A stretch of 64,000 nucleotides of DNA from Paenibacillus alba (GCF_013204855.1 NZ_JABMKZ010000002.1:558001-622000); one strand, 5' to 3'. Positions 1 through 9,273 are shown, counted from the first letter of the stretch. Notes: a model not told the origin generated them from the letters alone. Translations and numbers: made by a program.

Positions 1-1
1 A

Positions 2-1447
2 CCAGACGGTTACAGCAAAAAAGCAGTCGCCTCCATTCTGGATCAGATTCCAGAACCAAAAACAGCGAGTGGCAAAAAGCCGAACATTATAGTCATGCTT
101 GGTGAATCATTCATGGATCCTACTGTCATGAAAAATATCACGTTTAGCCGCGACCCGATTCCAAATTTACATCAACTACAGAAAACGTTCACGAGCGGCT
201 TGATGTTGTCTCCCCAATTCGGCGGCAGTACGGCCAATGTTGAATTCGAAGTGCTTTCTGGCAATTCTATGCGATTTTTCGGGAAATCGCCTGATAAAAT
301 ATTGCCTTATATCCAATACATGAACCATGGCGTGGATTCATTAGCCAGTATTGCAACGAGGCAGGGATATACGGCTACATCCATTAATCCTTTTTTCAGT
401 TATTTCTTTGATAGTAGAAAAGTGTACAAGCATTTTGGTTTCTCCAGGTTTATTTCCAGTGAATTTTTCCCGAATGATTTTGAGGGGCCCAACTATGCGG
501 ACCGGGCTGTGGTGAAGAAAATTATCGAGGAAACGGAGAAAAGTTCGGGACCTGACTTTGTTTTTGCCAACACGATGGAAAACCATCATCCTTTTAAGCC
601 CGGCAAATTTGCCCAAAATACGATTGAAGTGACTGGGGATATTAGTTCGGAATCCAAAGGTATTCTAGAAACTTATGCCCAAGGGATATCCGGCACAGAC
701 AAAGCGCTGCAATCTTTGGTGGACTATTATACGAAAAAGGGTGAACCTACCATTATCCTCTTTTTTGGAGATCATTTTCCATTCTTCGAAGAAGACTACA
801 AGGTGTATCGGGATGCCAAATATGTCCTTCCAAATGATCCTGATTTGTACACAAAAACACATTACACGCCTTTTCTGATATGGAACAATTTCCTGCCAGC
901 TGAGCAGGAGCAATTAAATCTCAAGCTAAGTCCTTCGTTCTTGGGGCCTACACTGCTTCATATGGCAGGCATTCAAGGCAGCTACTATACGGATTATCTC
1001 TATGAACTATCGCAAAAAATCCCGGTTATTCCGCCGCAGGACATGTGGGATAAGTATGGTATTCAAAACAAGGATCTAGCTGATTACATGAAGCTGCAAT
1101 ATGATAATTTGTTTGGCGGTCACTACGGATACGAAGCGAAAGGCATCAAAAATACGATTGTACAGCCTGGATATGTTCTAGGTTACGGAGATCCTATCAT
1201 TTCTAAGGTCCTACGAAGCGAAAATAAGTTACAGGTCATAGGTACCCCTTTCTATTCCTCCTGTAACGTCTATATTGATGGCTTAGCTTTCAAATCAAAT
1301 TTTGACGGTGAGGACTCCCTTTTTGTGGATCTTTCCGATTCGGACAACCCTCGTTTAGAGGAAAGCAAGCCGCATCAAGTAGAGGTTCGCATTTATGATG
1401 ATAAAAAGATGAAGATTGGTCAATCCAATTTCTATCCTCTCCCCTAG
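2..1447 (+). CDS. LTA synthase-like sulfatase-fold membrane enzyme (5' end cut by window)
   Basis: This is the C-terminal part of a lipoteichoic-acid-synthase/phosphoglycerol-transferase-like enzyme of the alkaline phosphatase/sulfatase superfamily; the open frame runs in from base 2. Visible motifs are MLGESF (metal-binding Glu), GGSTANVEFE (the Thr is the expected catalytic nucleophile, by family knowledge), TMENHHPF and FGDHFP (metal-binding Asp/His). It is closely similar, motif for motif, to the complete paralogue at 7101-9212, including a beta-rich tail of about 90 residues after the catalytic domain. The membrane-spanning N-terminus lies outside the window. Such enzymes polymerise or attach glycerol-phosphate on the outer membrane face; the substrate here is inferred only. 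A strong terminator follows. Confidence 0.85.
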   Translation, partial: PDGYSKKAVASILDQIPEPKTASGKKPNIIVMLGESFMDPTVMKNITFSRDPIPNLHQLQKTFTSGLMLSPQFGGSTANVEFEVLSGNSMRFFGKSPDKILPYIQYMNHGVDSLASIATRQGYTATSINPFFSYFFDSRKVYKHFGFSRFISSEFFPNDFEGPNYADRAVVKKIIEETEKSSGPDFVFANTMENHHPFKPGKFAQNTIEVTGDISSESKGILETYAQGISGTDKALQSLVDYYTKKGEPTIILFFGDHFPFFEEDYKVYRDAKYVLPNDPDLYTKTHYTPFLIWNNFLPAEQEQLNLKLSPSFLGPTLLHMAGIQGSYYTDYLYELSQKIPVIPPQDMWDKYGIQNKDLADYMKLQYDNLFGGHYGYEAKGIKNTIVQPGYVLGYGDPIISKVLRSENKLQVIGTPFYSSCNVYIDGLAFKSNFDGEDSLFVDLSDSDNPRLEESKPHQVEVRIYDDKKMKIGQSNFYPLP

Positions 1448-1454
1448 TCATGAC

Positions 1455-1505
1455 AAAACCCCCTTTGGAATAGGATGAAAGCATATCCTGTTCCAGGGGG
1501 GTTTT
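1455..1505 (+). terminator. Rho-independent terminator after LTA synthase-like gene
   Basis: Long hairpin: AAAACCCCCTTTGGAA pairs with TTCCAGGGGGGTTTT around a GAAAGC-type loop. The 3' arm also supplies the G-rich ribosome binding site of the next gene, so the hairpin would mask that site in read-through RNA. Confidence 0.85.
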
Positions 1506-1509
1506 GGGC

Positions 1510-1893
1510 ATGACTTCTTGCATTCCGCCTGCTCATGTGCATTTCTTCAAGAGCATCACTTCAGAAGAGTTGAAGCATCATCATCTACTAAGGGTTTATA
1601 CGTTCAGTGTAAACGGAACTGCCAATGATGGTCATGTTCATCAGTATCAAGGCATCACGGGCATTCGCTATGGGCACTATCATAACTATTTCGGAATATC
1701 TGGACCCGCCATTGCCCTTCAGAATGGCACTCATATTCATCTGCTTGAAGGGATTGTTGAATTGAATGCCTACAATACATCCCGTTCCGGCGCCCTGGTC
1801 CAATCGGCCAAGGCAGATGGCCTGATTACTGAGCTCCATCAGCATTCCTACTCAGGCTACTCGACGATTGGTATGGCCTACGAGCCCTGGTGA
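1510..1893 (+). CDS. YmaF family protein (His-rich, function unknown)
   Basis: A 127-residue protein very rich in histidine (HVHF, HHH, HVHQY, GHYHNY, HIHL, HQHSY) that resembles the YmaF family of Bacilli. No signal peptide or membrane segment is visible. The spaced HxH pairs suggest metal binding, which is inference. I chose ATG 1510 because AGGGGGG lies 8 bases upstream; an in-frame TTG at 1504 is the alternative. The 3' end overlaps the end of the convergent aldose epimerase gene by 16 bp. No promoter separate from the preceding terminator hairpin was recognised, so expression may depend on read-through. Confidence 0.7.
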   Translation: MTSCIPPAHVHFFKSITSEELKHHHLLRVYTFSVNGTANDGHVHQYQGITGIRYGHYHNYFGISGPAIALQNGTHIHLLEGIVELNAYNTSRSGALVQSAKADGLITELHQHSYSGYSTIGMAYEPW

Positions 1894-2864
1894 GATTCGA
1901 TTCGAAGCGACCACTCGAATGTGAAGGTTTCGCCAGAAGCTAAACCTTGCGCACCGGATAGCTCCGGTTTAATAGGCTCATTGAACACGTTCATGATGCT
2001 CGTATAAGGTTCAAGCGAGACCGCATCCGTCCATGGCGCGGTAAACAGTACGTGAATGGGGAAACGGTCTCCCATGTCGAAGACCAGCTTCGTCCTGCGA
2101 GCTTCGTAATGCAGCTCACAGGTTTGCGGACCAGGCTTCATGCTGAGCATCTGCGAGCCGCCAGGGTAGCCTGGCAGCTCCGTGACGTGCGCGCCTTGCT
2201 GCAGCGCCGCGGTAAGCGTTGACGCCGCCGGCTCGCCTGCGGCGTAGCCATCCTCGCTGAGCGGCCATTCCCCAGCCGCTGGAATCACGACCCGCACGCG
2301 GTCGGCTTCGCCCTCCGCGTATGCGAAATACGGGTGAAAGCCAAGAGAAAGCGGCATCGTGCTGCCGCTTCGGTTGGCGATTTCACCGCTGAGCGACAAC
2401 GTGCCGTCCTTCAGACGGTACGTAAAGCGAAAGCATGCGGCGTGCGGCCAATACGCCAGCACATCCGCGTGCTCCGCGAAGTCGAACTCCGCGGAGACAT
2501 AAGCCCCGCCAGCCGCATCCGCGCCGCTGGCTACGACCTTCCACGGCCGCTCGCGCAGCTCGCCGTGGGCATGATCCGGCTCCCGATTCACGGGGAGCCT
2601 GTATTCGCGGCCTTCGAAGGAGAAGGCCGCTTGCTTGACGCGCCCCGGCGGGAACAGAATCGGCACGCCGTAGCGCGAAGACTTAACGCGAAGCTCGGCC
2701 ACGCTGGCTGGCTTCGCGATATAAGCTTGGTTCCGCACATCGAAGCGGAACAAATGCAGTCCGATGGCCGGGATGATCTCGGCCTCGGCTCCGGCCGCAT
2801 GGTCGACGAGGCGAAGCGTCGACTCCCCGTCCCACTCACTTGCAATAATTTCATAAGCACTCAT
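1878..2864 (-). CDS. Aldose 1-epimerase family protein
   Basis: A 328-residue galactose-mutarotase-like protein. Family-like features are the beta-rich sequence throughout, GVPILFPPGR near residue 67, the H-G pair in DHAHGELRERPW (about 98-109), and LGFHPYFAY (about 170-178), which carries the second conserved His. Family members interconvert alpha and beta anomers of hexoses or act on hexose-6-phosphates. The start has an excellent site (AAGGAGG, 8 bases). It lies 14 bp downstream of the CPBP protease gene and is probably cotranscribed with it. Most of the gene (about 2020-2850) is markedly more GC-rich than both neighbours. Confidence 0.85.
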   Translation of the reverse strand: MSAYEIIASEWDGESTLRLVDHAAGAEAEIIPAIGLHLFRFDVRNQAYIAKPASVAELRVKSSRYGVPILFPPGRVKQAAFSFEGREYRLPVNREPDHAHGELRERPWKVVASGADAAGGAYVSAEFDFAEHADVLAYWPHAACFRFTYRLKDGTLSLSGEIANRSGSTMPLSLGFHPYFAYAEGEADRVRVVIPAAGEWPLSEDGYAAGEPAASTLTAALQQGAHVTELPGYPGGSQMLSMKPGPQTCELHYEARRTKLVFDMGDRFPIHVLFTAPWTDAVSLEPYTSIMNVFNEPIKPELSGAQGLASGETFTFEWSLRIESHQGS

Positions 2865-2878
2865 GTGAAATTTCCTCC

Positions 2879-3754
2879 TTAGTTCGTATGTACAGTCTGT
2901 GATTGTCTCCGATAATACAAGACAAGCCCTGCTATTCCAAGCATAAGAATCATAGTCGTAACTAAACTGCCCTCAGCCCCGAAGCTGCCGCCAGAAATCA
3001 AAGAACTGTTGGGATAACTCATTTTTAGCGTGAAGAGCGAGGGCATTGGGGTGCCCGATACCTCGAAGCCATAAATGCATCCCTGCAAATAATTCCAGGA
3101 TAAATGCAGCCCAATCGGCATCCACAAGCTGTTAGAATACTCTCGGCATAAGCCAAACAACAAGCCAGCCAGCAGCAAATTCAGCAAAGGCACAGGATTG
3201 TTCCACATTCCCGGATTAAACGAATGCAGCAAAGCAAACACGAGCGTAGACACGACTACAGCCGAAGTGGTTCCAAATCTCTCTTTCACCAGTCCCTGCA
3301 AGTAGCCTCGTGCAAAAAGCTCCTCATTAACCGCAACGCCGATAAAGAGCAAGAATCCCCATACCAGCTCCAATGCCAATGAGCTTGTCCAAGAATTGAG
3401 ATGAAAGAGAATGACGCCAAACAGCCAAATGCCGAAAGTGCTGGCCGACATCAGCAGTGCCCCCAAGAGAACACCAGCGCTAAATTTTCGTCCCATCTGA
3501 CGTGTTCCAAAACCAAGCGCCCATCTTTTCCGCCTTTCAAAAACGGCATAGGCAAGAAGAACGCCACCTACAAAGCCAATAATTTGTGCCCACAATGCTG
3601 CCTTAACAAAGAAGGGGTCACCAGCCATTCCAGCCATGCTGAGCTCCTGATCTGGATGTCTTAGAATCGCTACAACAGCTGCTGCAATTGATAATATCAC
3701 GGTTATGACAACAATGAAAACTCCGCAAAGCAGTACTTTACCTACAATTTTCAA
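2879..3754 (-). CDS. CPBP family intramembrane metalloprotease
   Basis: A 291-residue polytopic membrane protein with about eight hydrophobic segments. The CPBP (CAAX protease/bacteriocin-processing) signature is present: NEELFARG gives the EExxxR motif near residues 143-149, and the later His motifs are in FALLHSF (about 173) and PIGLHLSWN (about 218). Members cleave within the membrane or confer self-immunity to peptides; the substrate here is unknown. The start is a TTG with a weak ribosome binding site, and no better in-frame start was found. It precedes the aldose epimerase by 14 bp on the same strand and diverges from the sensor kinase at 3929. Confidence 0.85.
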   Translation of the reverse strand: MKIVGKVLLCGVFIVVITVILSIAAAVVAILRHPDQELSMAGMAGDPFFVKAALWAQIIGFVGGVLLAYAVFERRKRWALGFGTRQMGRKFSAGVLLGALLMSASTFGIWLFGVILFHLNSWTSSLALELVWGFLLFIGVAVNEELFARGYLQGLVKERFGTTSAVVVSTLVFALLHSFNPGMWNNPVPLLNLLLAGLLFGLCREYSNSLWMPIGLHLSWNYLQGCIYGFEVSGTPMPSLFTLKMSYPNSSLISGGSFGAEGSLVTTMILMLGIAGLVLYYRRQSQTVHTN

Positions 3755-3928
3755 AATAGCTATGGCATAACGCTTTTTTGCATCAATGAGACTTCACTCC
3801 CTTCTCATCCACTTATTCGCGAAGCTTCGCCCATTTCCTCTTAAGCCCATAGGGAAAGGATACTCTTGTGCAAATGTTGGCTCCATGCCACAATAGAGGA
3901 AACTATCTATTCATTTGACGGAGGAATC

Positions 3929-5287
3929 ATGCTTTTTGTACTATTTGCCTTATGGATTATTGCACTTGGTCTTATGATGATCGATCCAAGATCCAGTACA
4001 ATGAGATGGATGAGCGCTGTCGTTTTTACCGGTGGATTTGGTGCCCTTGCCGCTGTTCTGTCGGAGAACTTCATCCCTTATATCCAGCAAACTGTACCTA
4101 ATCCTTCAATCGCATCAGTGCTCTATAATTTCATGGGACTATGCTCATTGATTTCTTATTATGGCTTACCCTATTCGTTCGCCATGCTCTCCTTAACCTA
4201 CAACACATTTTGGCAAAACCCGAAACTTCGGACTTGGCTGCCCTTTGCTCTGCTTGTCCCGCCCATCGCCTGCCTGGTGTTCACGCCAAGCTACACTGAA
4301 GAAATGCCCATCGCTTTTCCTGTCGTAGCCACGTGGGCTTTCCCTTATATATTGATCGGCGCTGTACTGATCATTATCAAAAAAGAGCGGCTGCCAGCAC
4401 TGAAACGCACGCATTTATTCACATGTCTGGCACTTCTCCCGCCAATCCTATGTGTGGGTGTGCTTAATTACGTCATGCCAAGCTTCGGATTCTACCGGAT
4501 GTGGGTCTATCATGTATGGATTTTGGCTTTTGTCGTGCCCTTCTTCGTGTATACTTTTTTCAAATACGGATTTCTGGGCATGCGCCTGCTCATCGAACGC
4601 CGAAAGCTTGACTCCACTTTGCGGGCGATTACTTCCGGAACCGCCATTCTGAACCATGCCATCAAAAATGATGTTGGCAAAATGCGCTTATTTCTTGAGA
4701 AAATGAAGCAGCATGCCGAAGATACCCAGCAAACCGAGCTAATCCAAGACATTGATGTAGTTATGAACGCATCCATGCACATTCGCGACATGATTAGTCG
4801 TGTCCATGAGCAAACACAGGAGCTTCCGCTCAGAGTTTCTCCGGTACATTTGACAGCGCTTTTGCAGGATGTTATCCCGCCGCTGCATCCTTATTTGACG
4901 AAAATTCATGTGCATCAGAACGTTCCTGACACTTTGAAACTTCTACTCGATCCGATTCAAATTGCCGAAACATTGACCAACGTCCTGATGAATGCGGCAG
5001 AAGCTATGCCAAGCGGCGGCGAGCTTACGATTAGAGCCTTTCATGCCAAAAAAAATATCGTCATCGAAGTCAAAGATACCGGTATGGGGATGGATAAATC
5101 GGTGTTGAAACAAGTGCTTGAGCCCTTTTATACGACCAAAAGCGGCAGCCGCAACAATTTTGGACTTGGCCTTGCTTATTGCTACAGTGTGATGAAAAAG
5201 CATGGGGGATCGTTGGAGTTAAGCAGTGAGCCTGGGAAAGGAACAAGTGTGTTCCTGATCTTCCCTGGCAACCGATTACAGACATAA
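3929..5287 (+). CDS. Sensor histidine kinase with multi-TM N-terminal domain
   Basis: A 452-residue kinase. The first ~215 residues form about seven hydrophobic helices with no large extracellular loop, so the signal is probably sensed in or at the membrane. A phospho-acceptor-like segment, ILNHAIKND, lies near residue 240, followed by an HATPase domain: N-box NVLMNAAEAM (~352), DTGMGMD, and FYTTKSGSRNNFGLGLA. GGAGG sits 4 bases before ATG 3929, which excludes an upstream extension to 3866. It is followed after 13 bp by its response regulator. The pairing is clear from position; the stimulus and targets are not visible. Confidence 0.88.
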   Translation: MLFVLFALWIIALGLMMIDPRSSTMRWMSAVVFTGGFGALAAVLSENFIPYIQQTVPNPSIASVLYNFMGLCSLISYYGLPYSFAMLSLTYNTFWQNPKLRTWLPFALLVPPIACLVFTPSYTEEMPIAFPVVATWAFPYILIGAVLIIIKKERLPALKRTHLFTCLALLPPILCVGVLNYVMPSFGFYRMWVYHVWILAFVVPFFVYTFFKYGFLGMRLLIERRKLDSTLRAITSGTAILNHAIKNDVGKMRLFLEKMKQHAEDTQQTELIQDIDVVMNASMHIRDMISRVHEQTQELPLRVSPVHLTALLQDVIPPLHPYLTKIHVHQNVPDTLKLLLDPIQIAETLTNVLMNAAEAMPSGGELTIRAFHAKKNIVIEVKDTGMGMDKSVLKQVLEPFYTTKSGSRNNFGLGLAYCYSVMKKHGGSLELSSEPGKGTSVFLIFPGNRLQT

Positions 5288-5300
5288 GGGGGATTCTGAC

Positions 5301-5999
5301 TTGGAAGCAATTCGCGTTTTTATTGTTGAAGATGATTTAGACTGGCTGCGCGGCCTCAAAGCTTATCTGAATCGCCAGACAGATCTGAGCGTCGTTGGCA
5401 CCGTATCGACCTCAGAGGAGGCCAAAGAGCTTTTCACAGAAGCTGATCCCGGCGTTGACGTCCTGTTGATGGATATCATGCTGCAAGATGAGCCCGCCGG
5501 AATCGGACTGGCTGAGCAAGCTGTTCTTTCATGGGGCGTGAAAGTCATCATGCTGACTTCGATGGAAGAAAAGGATTTTATCTTTCGTTCCTTTCAAGCC
5601 GGCGCCATCGACTATCAAATCAAATCTCGCTACGAAGAGCTGCCTGGCATTATCCGCGCTGTTCATGCCCGTCAATCCGCCATTAACGCCGCGGTCGCCG
5701 AGCAGATGCGAGAAGAATTCCGCAGACTCAAAAAGCTCGAGCATCAATTCAAAGTAAAAGAAATCAGTGATTTGATTACTCCTACCGAGCTGCAAGTACT
5801 GGAGATGATTGATCAAGGGCACACGCAAACCGAAATTGCTAGCCGTTTCTTCATCTCTTTGCGAACGGTCAAAATTCATGTCGGACATATTTTGAAAAAA
5901 CTCGGTAGTCCCAGCAGCAAGGATGCCGCTCAGAAAATCAGAGATTTAGGCTTATTTGAACGAGGAGAAACAACGAAGGGTACGGACAAAGCGGACTAG
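5301..5999 (+). CDS. NarL/LuxR-type response regulator
   Basis: A 232-residue response regulator. The receiver domain (1-125) has acidic residues 11-12, phospho-acceptor Asp58 in LLMDIML, Thr86 and Lys108. The Lys context is DYQIKSR instead of the usual K-P dipeptide, which is mildly unusual. A charged linker (~130-155) leads to a LuxR-type helix-turn-helix (TPTELQVLEMIDQGHTQTEI to RTVKIHVGHILKKL, ~164-212). The start is TTG, with AAGGGGG 8 bases upstream. It is cotranscribed with the sensor kinase and overlaps the convergent YitT gene by 4 bp, with no intervening terminator. Confidence 0.9.
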   Translation: MEAIRVFIVEDDLDWLRGLKAYLNRQTDLSVVGTVSTSEEAKELFTEADPGVDVLLMDIMLQDEPAGIGLAEQAVLSWGVKVIMLTSMEEKDFIFRSFQAGAIDYQIKSRYEELPGIIRAVHARQSAINAAVAEQMREEFRRLKKLEHQFKVKEISDLITPTELQVLEMIDQGHTQTEIASRFFISLRTVKIHVGHILKKLGSPSSKDAAQKIRDLGLFERGETTKGTDKAD

Positions 6000-6901
6000 T
6001 GAATGTCCTTCTTCTTAAATCTTCCACCTTTGACATCGTGGATGTTGCCGACTGCCAGAAATGCTTTTGGATCAAGCTCACCCACGATGGACTTTAGCTT
6101 CGCTTCCTCCAGCCTTGTAATGACACAGAAGATCACCTTCTTATTATCTCCGGAGAATCCACCTTCCCCTTCCAGATACGTAACGCCGCGCCCCAAACGA
6201 TCTAAAATCGCTTCGCCAATTTGGCGGAAACTATCACTGATGATCCAAACGGATTTGGACTCATCGAATCCTTCAATCGTCACATCAATCATTTTATAAG
6301 CGATGAAATAGGCGATTAGCGAATACATGGCGCGATCCCAGCTATAGACAAACCCCGCGCTGCCAAGGATGAATAAGTTGAAGAACATGACGATCTCGCC
6401 TACTGAAAAAGGCAGCTTTTTGGATACCAGAATCGCAATAATTTCCGTGCCGTCCAGTGAACCCCCGAATCTGATGACCATCCCAACCCCGATGCCCAGA
6501 ATAATGCCTCCGAATACGGCAGCCAATAAAGGATCATTCGTCAGTTCATGTACGGGATGAAGCAGCCATGTTCCGATGGACATGACCAGAATGGCGAAAA
6601 ATGTCGAAAGTGCAAAGGTTTTGCCAATCATTTTATAGCCGATAAATAAGAACGGGATATTTAACAAGGTCAAAAATAGTCCGACTTGCACATGGGTCAA
6701 ATACGATAAAATAATGGAAATCCCTGTGATGCCGCCATCGATAATTTTGTTGGGAACCAGGAATATCTCCAGTCCCACTGACATTAAGGCTGCCCCTATG
6801 AAGAGGAACACACCGCGCCGCAATAGGGCGCTTTTGGTCATTCTTCGATGTTGTGCATGTACTGCTGCCTTATTCTGATATTGAACTTGTTCGTTGGCCA
6901 A
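5996..6901 (-). CDS. YitT family membrane protein (DUF161 plus DUF2179)
   Basis: A 301-residue protein with an N-terminal block of five or six hydrophobic segments (about 28-200; GGITGISIILSYLTH and GGSLDGTEIIA are family-like). A C-terminal cytosolic DUF2179-type domain follows (about 215-290, including VIFCVITRLEEAKLKSIV and DPKAFLAVGNIHDVKGG). The function of the family is poorly known. The start is TTG with GGAGGGG 7 bases upstream. It is convergent with the response regulator and divergent from the downstream LTA synthase-like gene. Confidence 0.88.
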   Translation of the reverse strand: MANEQVQYQNKAAVHAQHRRMTKSALLRRGVFLFIGAALMSVGLEIFLVPNKIIDGGITGISIILSYLTHVQVGLFLTLLNIPFLFIGYKMIGKTFALSTFFAILVMSIGTWLLHPVHELTNDPLLAAVFGGIILGIGVGMVIRFGGSLDGTEIIAILVSKKLPFSVGEIVMFFNLFILGSAGFVYSWDRAMYSLIAYFIAYKMIDVTIEGFDESKSVWIISDSFRQIGEAILDRLGRGVTYLEGEGGFSGDNKKVIFCVITRLEEAKLKSIVGELDPKAFLAVGNIHDVKGGRFKKKDIH

Positions 6902-7023
6902 GGCTAATCCCCTCCGTATCTCATCATCTTCTAAATATATTTCTCGACAAACTGTTCGATTTCCTCCCTAAAAGAACGCCATTCAATCTCCTATTCTTAT
7001 AAAAATTGTTAGATATTCTGCCA

Positions 7024-7052
7024 TCGAATATTATGACCGCCCATGGTATAAT
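7024..7052 (+). promoter_or_regulatory. Probable extended -10 promoter of LTA synthase-like gene
   Basis: TATAAT at 7047-7052 is preceded by TGG, giving an extended -10 (TGxTATAAT). The -35 region (7024-7029, TCGAAT) is weak, as often accepted with extended -10 elements. It lies about 50 bases upstream of the ATG at 7101 in the 199-bp divergent gap. Confidence 0.6.
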
Positions 7053-7100
7053 GTCAGTTGTCATTTACAATTTCTTAATTCATTCTTTTTAGGAGAACCT

Positions 7101-9212
7101 ATGAAAAATCAACTTAATCGCTTGCTCCTATTATTACGGCAACGGTGGCCGCTAGCCCTTATAGCATTTATCCCTGTAGTGGTCATGGAAATCTTGAGCC
7201 GAGGGCAATATATAGAAACGATCACATGGGGCTTTAAGCATGTGCTGGAGCTCCTTTTTAATGAATGGATCGTCCTCAGTCTTCTGCTCTTATTCATCGC
7301 TATGATAGGTCGTACCAAAATCGCATATTGGGTCGTATCCGCACTACTGCTTTCATTAGCGCTAATCAGCGGTATTAAACTGAAAATCCTAGGAGTCCCT
7401 TTGACCCCTTGGGACATTGTTTTAGCAGGTGAAGCATCGGATATGGTGAAATACCTCTCCAATATTTTCAGCTTCAACATTTTGATTATGATCGTATTTT
7501 TCTTGGCAAGCAGCTATTACTTGTTGTACCGCACACCCTTATTTATGAAAAAAGTGGCATTAAAAGAACGTGGCATTTTGGCGATTATTGCTCTTGCGAT
7601 GTTAACGGCTGTTTACACAGACCTGCCTCTACCGATTCAAAAATGGTTCGGGATTAAAGCCTCTGTCTGGAACCAAGTGGAGAACACAACGACGAACGGT
7701 TACGCGCTAGCCACGGTTCTCAATACGAAGTCGATGCTTTTTGATAAACGCGAAGGCTACGACGATAAAGCCGTCGAGGCTATTGTCAGCCAGACACCCA
7801 AACCGATTAAAGCCGGCGATCCTGGCAATCCTGTTAAGCCGAACGTCATTGTCGTACTAAGTGAAGCCTTTTGGGACCCAACGGTCATCAAAGGAGCAAC
7901 CTTCAGCAAAGATCCCATACCGTTCTTTCATAAGTTGCAGCAAACAGGAACGAGCGGAACCATGCTTTCACCGCAATATGGCGGCGGCACCGCGAATGTC
8001 GAATTTGAGGTTTTGACCGGAAACTCTATGCGTTTTCTGCCTCAGGGTTCCATTGCCTACAATCAATTCATTACAGGCGAAGTCGATTCTTTAGCGAGTA
8101 TTTATGCTAGACAAGGCTATACATCAACTGCTATCAGCCCTTTCTACAATTGGTATTTCAACAGCAACAAAATTTATAAGGACTTCGGCTTCTCGAAATA
8201 TATTCCGATTGAATACTTTAAGCCTAATTATTCAGGCCCTTATATCGCCGATCATGAAGTTGCAGCCAATATTATACATGCGACCGAATTAAGCGATGGA
8301 CCGGATTTTGTTTTTGCCAATACGATGGAAAATCATTTTCATTTTTACCCTGGCAAATTTCCCAAAAATAATTTCGATGTTTCTGGCGATATGTCACCTT
8401 CGTCGCAAGGTATGCTTGAAACGCTTGCCCAAGGCATCAATGCCTCGGACAATATGCTCAAGGAGCTTGTTGAGTATTACGAGAGAAAAGGCGAACCGAC
8501 CATTATCGCTTTCTGGGGAGATCACCTCCCGGCGCTTGGCGATGATTATGCCACTTACATCGATACGAAGTATATCAGCGGCAAAGACGACCCTGATTTC
8601 CTGAAAAAGATGTACAGCGTTCCACTCGTGGTATGGAATAATTTTGATACGGAGCGCAAGGATAAGCTTGACATCAGCCCGTCTTTTTTGGGTCCTTATC
8701 TCATTGAATTATCCAAGCAGCAAGGCAGCTATTATACGGACTTTCTAAGCCAGCTTGTCAAAAAGATTCCGATCATTCCTCCAAAAGATTATTACCAAGC
8801 GATGAACATTAATGAACAGGATCTAAAAAACTACGACACGCTGCAATATGACATTATTTTCGGTGACAGGCATGCTTATAAAGATTACAAAGTGCCTATT
8901 ATTAATTCCAAGTATATGCTTGGATTCGGTCCGATTACACTGAATACAGTTGAAGCTGATTCCCGCGATATCTCAGGACGTTCCAGCATAACCCTTTCGG
9001 TGAAAGGCAATAATTTACCGCCACTTGGGTTTGTGACCTTGAACGGAAAAGCAGTCCCGACAACTTGGCAGGATGAGCATAACCTAACCGCTAAAGTCGA
9101 AGGCAGCTTGCTGAAAGCAGGCATTTGGGACATTCAGGTTCATGTGAAGGATTCTAAGGAAACCACCGTAGGCAAGTCGAATACAGTGCCAATCGAAATT
9201 GGCGGACGTTAA
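7101..9212 (+). CDS. LTA synthase-like sulfatase-fold membrane enzyme, complete
   Basis: A 703-residue membrane enzyme. About five transmembrane helices occupy residues 15-180, followed by an extracellular sulfatase-fold domain with VVLSEAFWDPT (~247-258), GGGTANVEFEVL (~293, predicted nucleophile Thr), TMENH (~407) and WGDHLP (~470). A beta-rich, Ig/TIG-like tail (~615-700) is not part of the minimal LtaS fold. By family it would transfer glycerol-phosphate from phosphatidylglycerol outside the membrane. The ribosome binding site is AGGAG with 6-base spacing. It is the paralogue of the truncated gene at the window start, and is monocistronic with its own terminator. Confidence 0.88.
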   Translation: MKNQLNRLLLLLRQRWPLALIAFIPVVVMEILSRGQYIETITWGFKHVLELLFNEWIVLSLLLLFIAMIGRTKIAYWVVSALLLSLALISGIKLKILGVPLTPWDIVLAGEASDMVKYLSNIFSFNILIMIVFFLASSYYLLYRTPLFMKKVALKERGILAIIALAMLTAVYTDLPLPIQKWFGIKASVWNQVENTTTNGYALATVLNTKSMLFDKREGYDDKAVEAIVSQTPKPIKAGDPGNPVKPNVIVVLSEAFWDPTVIKGATFSKDPIPFFHKLQQTGTSGTMLSPQYGGGTANVEFEVLTGNSMRFLPQGSIAYNQFITGEVDSLASIYARQGYTSTAISPFYNWYFNSNKIYKDFGFSKYIPIEYFKPNYSGPYIADHEVAANIIHATELSDGPDFVFANTMENHFHFYPGKFPKNNFDVSGDMSPSSQGMLETLAQGINASDNMLKELVEYYERKGEPTIIAFWGDHLPALGDDYATYIDTKYISGKDDPDFLKKMYSVPLVVWNNFDTERKDKLDISPSFLGPYLIELSKQQGSYYTDFLSQLVKKIPIIPPKDYYQAMNINEQDLKNYDTLQYDIIFGDRHAYKDYKVPIINSKYMLGFGPITLNTVEADSRDISGRSSITLSVKGNNLPPLGFVTLNGKAVPTTWQDEHNLTAKVEGSLLKAGIWDIQVHVKDSKETTVGKSNTVPIEIGGR

Positions 9213-9227
9213 GCAATATTTGACACC

Positions 9228-9263
9228 AAAACCCCTTTTCTCATCTTCTGAGGAAGGGGGTTT
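9228..9263. terminator. Terminator between convergent LTA synthase-like and MFS genes
   Basis: AAACCCC-TTTTCTCA pairs with TGAGGAA-GGGGGTTT around TCTTC. A T-rich tail follows on the plus strand and an A-rich flank gives a T-tail on the minus strand, so it can serve both genes. Confidence 0.8.
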
Positions 9264-9273
9264 CTGTTGTCTT

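Noticed and set aside
2334-2882. Open frames antisense to the aldose epimerase
   Set aside because: They are by-products of the high-GC segment; the minus-strand gene has clear motifs and a ribosome binding site.
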